From Actinomycetota bacterium (GTDB lineage: Bacteria > Actinomycetota > Actinomycetes > Actinomycetales > Microbacteriaceae): a stretch of DNA of 10,421 bases. Location of the stretch: contig WLHO01000017.1 of the NCBI GenBank assembly GCA_009702645.1, positions 1-10,421 on the forward strand, read 5' to 3'. The position numbers were made by a program, and so were the translations under genes. Below the pieces are notes generated by a model. The model ran no database searches. It had not been told where the DNA came from and saw only the letters and a list, made by a program, of their open reading frames with translations. Of this stretch, positions 5,957-10,421 are shown in pieces. How positions within the stretch are numbered: the first letter of the stretch is position 1; each line of letters starts with the position of its first letter.

Positions 5957-7024
5957 ATGCCATCAGCTTCAGATCGCGAAAAAGCACTAGACACAGCTCT
6001 AGCCCAGATTGACCGCCAGTTCGGAAAAGGCTCAGTTATGCGCCTTGGTTCCGATGAGCGCGCACCGGTTGAGGTTATTCCGACCGGATCAATCGCTCTG
6101 GATGCAGCTCTCGGTACTGGAGGACTGCCCCGCGGACGAATCGTTGAGATTTATGGCCCAGAGTCTTCAGGTAAGACCACGCTGGCCCTTCATGCCATTG
6201 CCAACGCCCAGCGCGCTGGAGGAATTGCTGCGTTCATTGACGCCGAGCACGCCTTGGACCCGGAATATGCCAAGGCGCTCGGCGTCGACATCGATGCCCT
6301 GCTGGTTAGCCAGCCGGACACCGGTGAGCAGGCCCTTGAGATCGCAGACATGCTGATTCGCTCGGGCTCAATCGACATAATCATTGTTGACTCGGTTGCC
6401 GCTCTGGTTCCTAGGGCAGAAATCGAAGGCGAGATGGGGGACTCGCACATGGGTCTTCAGGCAAGGCTTATGTCACAGGCCCTTCGCAAACTAACAGGTG
6501 GACTCAGCAACACAAACACCACCATGATCTTTATCAACCAGCTTCGCGAAAAGATCGGTGTCTTCTTTGGAAGCCCAGAAACCACTGCTGGAGGAAAGGC
6601 CTTGAAGTTCTACGCTTCTGTTCGACTAGATATCCGTCGAATTGAGACTCTAAAGGACGGCACCGAAGCGGTTGGAAACAGAACCCGTGTAAAGGTCGTT
6701 AAGAACAAGATGGCTTCGCCTTTCAAGCAGGCCGAGTTCGACATTATTTACGGAACTGGAATCTCTCGCGAAGGAAGCTTGATTGATTTTGGTGTTGAGC
6801 ACGAGATCGTCAAGAAATCTGGCGCCTGGTACACCTATGAAGGCGAGCAGCTTGGTCAGGGTAAAGAAAACTCCCGCAACCACTTGATTGAAAACCCAGA
6901 GGTTGCAAACGAGATTGAAAAGAAGATCAAGGCCAAGCTTGGCGTTGGTGTTCCAAGAGCGGTAGCTGATCTTCCAGTAGAGGAAGCTCCGGAGGCACCT
7001 AAGAAGGCCGCCAGCGCAAGCTAA
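5957..7024 (+). CDS. recA: Recombinase RecA
   Basis: This ATP-dependent strand-exchange protein coats single-stranded DNA, drives homologous recombination and stimulates LexA self-cleavage. The 355-residue protein is full length and lacks the intein found in M. tuberculosis RecA. It has Walker A GPESSGKT at 67-74, Walker B IIIVDS at 141-146 and the loop L1 region around '[12 protein letters not shown]' (155-166). The L2 region '[20 protein letters not shown]' is at 197-216, followed by '[12 protein letters not shown]'. The C-terminal domain includes [17 protein letters not shown] (291-307), and the acidic/alanine-rich tail ends in 'AASAS'. Two L2 positions differ from common RecA: Phe203 where Met is usual and Ala211 where Thr is usual. 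Two promoters and a ribosome binding site precede it, and recX follows after two bases, so the pair is almost certainly co-transcribed. Confidence 0.99.
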   Translation: MPSASDREKALDTALAQIDRQFGKGSVMRLGSDERAPVEVIPTGSIALDAALGTGGLPRGRIVEIYGPESSGKTTLALHAIANAQRAGGIAAFIDAEHALDPEYAKALGVDIDALLVSQPDTGEQALEIADMLIRSGSIDIIIVDSVAALVPRAEIEGEMGDSHMGLQARLMSQALRKLTGGLSNTNTTMIFINQLREKIGVFFGSPETTAGGKALKFYASVRLDIRRIETLKDGTEAVGNRTRVKVVKNKMASPFKQAEFDIIYGTGISREGSLIDFGVEHEIVKKSGAWYTYEGEQLGQGKENSRNHLIENPEVANEIEKKIKAKLGVGVPRAVADLPVEEAPEAPKKAASAS

Positions 7025-7026
7025 CC

Positions 7027-7521
7027 ATGCTCTCGTCGGTAGATAACCTCGAGGAACGTGCTCGAAACATTGTCCTGAAGCTACTCGAGCGAGGACCCAA
7101 GTCCTCGTCCGAGTTAGCCTCGGCGCTTGAAAAGCACGAGATCCCGGCTGAAATTGCCAATCACGTTATTGCTAGGTTCACCGAAGTCGAACTAATTGAT
7201 GATGCCGTATTTGCCCAACAGGTAGTTGATGCATCTAGGCGAACCAAAGGCCTTGCTCGCTCCATGGTCAAGCGCAAGCTTGCTGACAAGGGCCTTGATA
7301 AGGAAATCATCAACCAGGTGGCAAATGAGATATCAGACGAAGACGAGCTAGCAGTAGCCACTGAGGTTGCCATCAAGCGGCTTGGTCAGCTCTCGAAGCT
7401 AGAGCCAGAGGTTAGAAACCGCCGATTGATTGGATTCTTGCAACGACGCGGTTTTGGCTCTGGAGTAGTTTTTGCAGCCATTAGGGAAGCAGAGGCCCAC
7501 GCGGTAAAATCAGGATTCTGA
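7027..7521 (+). CDS. recX: RecA regulator RecX
   Basis: This small cytosolic protein binds the RecA filament and limits its activity. The 164-residue protein shows the tandem three-helix RecX repeats, with the signature '[18 protein letters not shown]' (55-72), then '[17 protein letters not shown]' (75-91) and the C-terminal repeat '[19 protein letters not shown]' (130-148). The ATG comes two bases after the recA stop and has no convincing ribosome binding site, consistent with translation by ribosomes finishing recA, which would keep RecX below RecA. The stop overlaps the miaB start by one base (TGATG). The family call rests on the signature and on adjacency to recA. Confidence 0.95.
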   Translation: MLSSVDNLEERARNIVLKLLERGPKSSSELASALEKHEIPAEIANHVIARFTEVELIDDAVFAQQVVDASRRTKGLARSMVKRKLADKGLDKEIINQVANEISDEDELAVATEVAIKRLGQLSKLEPEVRNRRLIGFLQRRGFGSGVVFAAIREAEAHAVKSGF

Positions 7522-8990
7522 TGCTTACCCAAACCCGCAGCTACGAAGTGAGAACTTACGGCTGCCAAATGAACTCCCACGACTCGGAGCGGCTATCTGG
7601 CCTGCTCGAGGACGCCGGGTATCACCAGGGCACCCCCGGAGAAACTGATGTTGTGATCTTCAATACCTGTGCTGTGCGTGAAAACGCGGACAACAAGCTG
7701 TACGGAAATCTTGGAACCATGCTGGCGAAAAAGGAAGCAAACCCTGATTTTCAAATCGCTGTTGGAGGCTGTCTAGCCCAGAAGGACCGCGACACCATTA
7801 TCAAAAAAGCGCCATGGGTTGATGTTGTTTTCGGGACACACAACATGGGCTCCTTGCCTACTTTGCTGGAGCGAGCTCGCCACAACCGTGAAGCCCAGGT
7901 CGAAATCATCGAGGCTCTTGAGATTTTCCCTTCCAACTTGCCAACTAAGCGCGACTCGCTTTATGCGGGCTTGGTTTCGATCTCTGTTGGCTGCAACAAC
8001 TCCTGCACCTTCTGTATCGTGCCTCAGCTGCGCGGCAAGGAAAAAGACCGCAGGCCTGGCGAGATCCTGAGTGAAATCAAGGCTTTGGTCGAAGATGGTG
8101 TGATTGAGATCACTCTTTTGGGTCAAAACGTAAACACCTACGGTGTTGAATTTGGTGACCGTGGGGCATTTGCGAAACTGCTAAGGGCCTGCGGGGAGAT
8201 TGAAGGCTTAGAGCGTGTGAGATTCATGTCACCTCACCCAGCTGCCTTTACCGATGACGTAATCGACGCGATGGTAGATACTCCAAACGTTATGCCGCAC
8301 CTTCACATGCCTCTGCAGTCTGGTTCCAACGAAGTGTTGAAGAACATGAAGCGAAGCTATCGAAGCGATAAGTACTTAGGGATTCTGGATAGGGTTCGCA
8401 AAGCCATTCCTGATGCAGCAATCACAACAGATATCATCGTTGGGTTCCCGGGTGAGACCGAGCAAGATTTCCAGGACACGATGAAAGTCGCTACCGAAGC
8501 TGCATTCTCGATGGCTTACACCTACCAGTACTCAATTCGACCAGGAACCCCAGCGGGCGAGATGGCCAATCAGATTCCAAAGGAAGTGGTTCAGGATCGC
8601 TACGAGAGGCTAATTGCTCACGTAAATGAAATCGCCTGGCAGGAAAACAAGAAGCAGCTGGGCAAAACCGTTGAGGTGTTGGTTGCAAATCACGAAGGCC
8701 GCAAAGACTCTCAGACCCAAAGACTTACCGGAAGAGCTCGGGATAACCGACTGGTGCACTTTGAAACTCCCGCGAATCAGGCTGAGCCAAGACCCGGCGA
8801 TTTGGTGACAGTCACGGTCACGGACGCAAAGCCTTACTTCTTGTTTGCCGATCAACCTGCCGCTGGGTTCTCAGTCCAGGCAACCAGGGCAGGAGATGCA
8901 TACGAGAAAATGAGCAGCTCTTCTTGTCAAACAGATTCCGCCGGTGCGCCAAGCGTAAATCTTGGCTTTCCTACACTTCGCGCGAAGTAA
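7521..8990 (+). CDS. miaB: tRNA-2-methylthio-N6-dimethylallyladenosine synthase MiaB
   Basis: This radical-SAM methylthiotransferase converts i6A37 to ms2i6A37 in tRNAs reading codons that begin with U, using S-adenosylmethionine and two iron-sulfur clusters. In the 489-residue protein, the N-terminal domain holds cluster cysteines C15 (TYGCQMN), C50 (NTCAVRE) and C84 (GGCLAQ). The radical-SAM motif is C158-x3-C162-x2-C165 ([11 protein letters not shown]). '[19 protein letters not shown]' spans 260-278, and a TRAM RNA-binding domain spans about 377-445. A C-terminal extension after TRAM ('[10 protein letters not shown]' through 'LGFPTLRAK') resembles the one usual in Actinobacteria. The start ATG overlaps the recX stop and has AGGA at 7512-7515. 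The gene for the preceding step, miaA, follows with no gap, so the two steps of one tRNA modification are coupled. Confidence 0.97.
   Translation: MLTQTRSYEVRTYGCQMNSHDSERLSGLLEDAGYHQGTPGETDVVIFNTCAVRENADNKLYGNLGTMLAKKEANPDFQIAVGGCLAQKDRDTIIKKAPWVDVVFGTHNMGSLPTLLERARHNREAQVEIIEALEIFPSNLPTKRDSLYAGLVSISVGCNNSCTFCIVPQLRGKEKDRRPGEILSEIKALVEDGVIEITLLGQNVNTYGVEFGDRGAFAKLLRACGEIEGLERVRFMSPHPAAFTDDVIDAMVDTPNVMPHLHMPLQSGSNEVLKNMKRSYRSDKYLGILDRVRKAIPDAAITTDIIVGFPGETEQDFQDTMKVATEAAFSMAYTYQYSIRPGTPAGEMANQIPKEVVQDRYERLIAHVNEIAWQENKKQLGKTVEVLVANHEGRKDSQTQRLTGRARDNRLVHFETPANQAEPRPGDLVTVTVTDAKPYFLFADQPAAGFSVQATRAGDAYEKMSSSSCQTDSAGAPSVNLGFPTLRAK
8975..8988. repeat. Perfect 14-base palindrome at miaB/miaA junction
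   Basis: ACTTCGCGCGAAGT is self-complementary and spans the last miaB codons, ending in the first base of the stop, two bases before the miaA ATG. It could be a transcription-factor dyad, but one perfect 14-base palindrome per window of this length is roughly what chance predicts. Confidence 0.3.
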
Positions 8991-9935
8991 ATGAGCTCAA
9001 AACTTATTGCCGTGGTCGGTGCCACTGGCACCGGCAAAAGTGAACTGGCAATCGGTATTGCAGAGCGTATTTCAAAACTTGGACTACAGGCTGAAATTGT
9101 CAATGCGGATGCAATGCAGCTCTATAAGGGCATGGACATTGGCACTGCCAAGCTTTCGATTCCAGAGCGCCGGGGAATAGCTCATCACCTAATCGATGTG
9201 CTGGACATCTCTCAGGAATCTACTGCCGCGGAATACCAGAAGCTTGCACGCGCAAAGATACTCGAACTACAGGATTCAGGAATCATTCCAATTCTGGTTG
9301 GCGGATCGATGTTGTATGTAGCTTCATGTCTTAACAACTTCGAGTTTCCTGAACGGGATCAGCAGCTACGAACTGAGCTAGAGCAGGAACTTGAGCAGCA
9401 CGGTCCACTTCACATGCACCGAAAGCTTGCCGAACTCGATGAACTTGCTGCAAGTCGAATAATTCCCGAGAACGGAAGACGTATTGTTCGGGCGCTTGAG
9501 ATTGTGATGATTACCGGCGAGCCTTTCGCTGCTGCTTTGCCAGAGAAGACTGATTCCTGGCAACCTGTGCTCGAGTTTGGGCTACGTATGGAACGCGAAG
9601 CATTGCTTCCAAGACTCGAGCAGCGAGTTGTTCGAATGTGGGAGCAGGGCTTAGTCGATGAAGTAGCGTCGTTGATTGCTGTCGGGTTCAGAGAGAGTAA
9701 GACGGCCTCCGTTGCTATTGGCTATGCGCAAGCCTTAGGTGAGATTGATGGCGAGCTAACTCGCGAGGAGGCAATAGCTTCAACTGTTTCTTTGACTCAG
9801 CGCTATGCCCGAAGGCAAGTTAGTTGGTTCAAAAGAGACGAAAGAATTCAGTGGCTAGAGGCTTTGGATTCAGCTGTTCTTGATCAGGCAATGGCCGCCG
9901 TTAGCAAAGACGGCATCCTGGGAAATCGGTCCTAG
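8991..9935 (+). CDS. miaA: tRNA dimethylallyltransferase MiaA
   Basis: This enzyme transfers a dimethylallyl group to N6 of A37 in tRNAs, producing the i6A that MiaB then methylthiolates. The 314-residue protein has the P-loop-like GATGTGKS at 10-17, NADAMQLYKGMDIGTAK at 38-54 (with the catalytic-site Asp40), and GGSMLY at 104-109. RALEIVMITGEPF is at 167-179, LEQR at 209-212 (its Arg aligns with E. coli Arg217) and QRYARRQVSWFKRD near the C terminus. In the conserved stretch before the Gly-Tyr, this protein reads KTASVAIGY (237-245), with Val241 where an Arg (Proteobacteria and Actinobacteria) or Gln (Firmicutes) is usual. The ATG follows the miaB stop directly, so translation is coupled. 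Assignment is very secure; the effect of the Val is unknown. Confidence 0.97.
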   Translation: MSSKLIAVVGATGTGKSELAIGIAERISKLGLQAEIVNADAMQLYKGMDIGTAKLSIPERRGIAHHLIDVLDISQESTAAEYQKLARAKILELQDSGIIPILVGGSMLYVASCLNNFEFPERDQQLRTELEQELEQHGPLHMHRKLAELDELAASRIIPENGRRIVRALEIVMITGEPFAAALPEKTDSWQPVLEFGLRMEREALLPRLEQRVVRMWEQGLVDEVASLIAVGFRESKTASVAIGYAQALGEIDGELTREEAIASTVSLTQRYARRQVSWFKRDERIQWLEALDSAVLDQAMAAVSKDGILGNRS

Positions 9936-9944
9936 GCTTTGTAT

Positions 9945-10421
9945 ATGTCCAAAATTGCATTCACCAAAGGTCACGGAACTGGCAACGATTTCGTTCTAGT
10001 GCTGGATGCGGACGGCGCTCTGACCCTAAGCAAAGGGCAGATAGCCAAGATTTGTGATCGCCATTTCGGTGTTGGAGCTGATGGATTGATCAGAGTTGTG
10101 AAGTCAGAAAACATTGCGGAAGGCAAAACTGTCCTAGCTGAGGAACCAAATGCCATTTGGTTTATGGATTATTACAACGCCGATGGATCAGCAGCTGAGA
10201 TGTGCGGCAATGGTATTCGGGTATTCGCAAAGTACCTATTGGATAGAGGCCTTGCGGAAATCATCGATGGTGGAACACTTCCAGTTGGAACTCGTGATGG
10301 AGTTAAAGACATAACCAAATCAGCCAACGGTTTTGCTGTTGACCTTGGTCGCTGGCGTTTGGATTCTGAATCCCTTGTTGAGGTAACTGGTTTGGACGTG
10401 GCAAGGCCAGCTCAGGGCATC
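9945..10421 (+). CDS. dapF: Diaminopimelate epimerase (3'-truncated by window edge)
   Basis: This cofactor-independent racemase converts LL- to meso-diaminopimelate for lysine and peptidoglycan synthesis. The reading frame starts at ATG 9945 and stays open for 159 codons to the window edge; about half of a normal DapF (270-290 residues) is visible. The N terminus 'FTKGHGTGNDFVLV' (6-19), 'CDRHFGVGADGLI' (37-49), 'NADGSAAEMCGNGIR' (78-92) with the catalytic Cys87, and 'RVFAKYL' are diagnostic. The second catalytic Cys lies beyond the window. The gap to miaA is nine bases with no clear ribosome binding site, so it is probably read from the upstream transcript. The miaA-dapF pair is conserved in Actinobacteria. 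Confidence 0.95.
   Translation, partial: MSKIAFTKGHGTGNDFVLVLDADGALTLSKGQIAKICDRHFGVGADGLIRVVKSENIAEGKTVLAEEPNAIWFMDYYNADGSAAEMCGNGIRVFAKYLLDRGLAEIIDGGTLPVGTRDGVKDITKSANGFAVDLGRWRLDSESLVEVTGLDVARPAQGI

Noticed and set aside
6009..6356. A 115-codon plus-strand open frame inside recA
   Set aside because: It is out of frame with the certain RecA frame, rich in Pro/Ser/Leu, and has no family features or ribosome binding site.
5957..7024. Intein in recA, as in M. tuberculosis
   Set aside because: The recombinase domain reads through without interruption and has normal length; no splicing motifs are present.
7033..7055. TCGTCGGTA at the start of recX as a possible third damage promoter
   Set aside because: It lacks the TGTC core, the -10 position reads CGAGGA, and recX is already coupled to recA.
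9310..9327. MiaA GGSMLY as a deviant of GGTGLY
   Set aside because: E. coli MiaA has GGTMLY at this place, so Met is within normal family variation.

Overview
The window is a compact, mid-GC actinobacterial chromosome segment. All recognisable genes lie on the plus strand, and there is almost no spacer DNA. The order is rnj – ftsK – pgsA – cinA – clgR – DUF3046 gene – recA – recX – miaB – miaA – dapF, which is the classic conserved neighbourhood around recA in Actinobacteria. DUF3046, ClgR, the RNase J and the actinobacterial style of SOS box point to that phylum. The roughly balanced base composition and very tight packing suggest a streamlined Microbacteriaceae member, for example the freshwater Luna cluster (Rhodoluna/Aquiluna). 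That placement is inference from gene order and protein style, not from a search.

Layout: 1-1547 is the 3' nine-tenths of RNase J, followed by a GC-rich hairpin (1561-1580) that may end its transcript. From 1598 to 5138, ftsK, pgsA and cinA form a run joined by ATGA overlaps (chromosome translocation, anionic phospholipid synthesis, NMN deamidation). At 5189-5554 lies the transcription factor gene clgR with a strong ribosome binding site, then a small DUF3046 gene with a TTG start. The only sizeable non-coding gap (5806-5956, 151 bases) is the recA control region. From 5957 to the end, recA, recX, miaB, miaA and a 3'-truncated dapF follow at spacings of -1 to 9 bases.

The most informative non-coding signals concern DNA-damage control. 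The recA gap holds a near-consensus LexA/SOS box placed between a plausible -35 and -10. It also holds a separate proximal promoter matching the LexA-independent 'RecA-NDp' pattern (TGTCRGT, 8-base spacer, TAnnnT) used by PafBC in mycobacteria. The same pattern with the same spacing sits immediately upstream of clgR. Together these suggest that clgR, the DUF3046 gene and recA-recX are wired into a two-branch damage response. A bulged inverted repeat lies between the two recA promoters.

I found no mobile elements, CRISPR arrays, tRNA or rRNA genes, inteins or phage genes. The proteins are ordinary housekeeping proteins. No wholly new system is visible; the promising leads are the paired damage promoters, the hairpin between the recA promoters, the DUF3046 gene's position, and a few unusual residues in MiaA and RecA.
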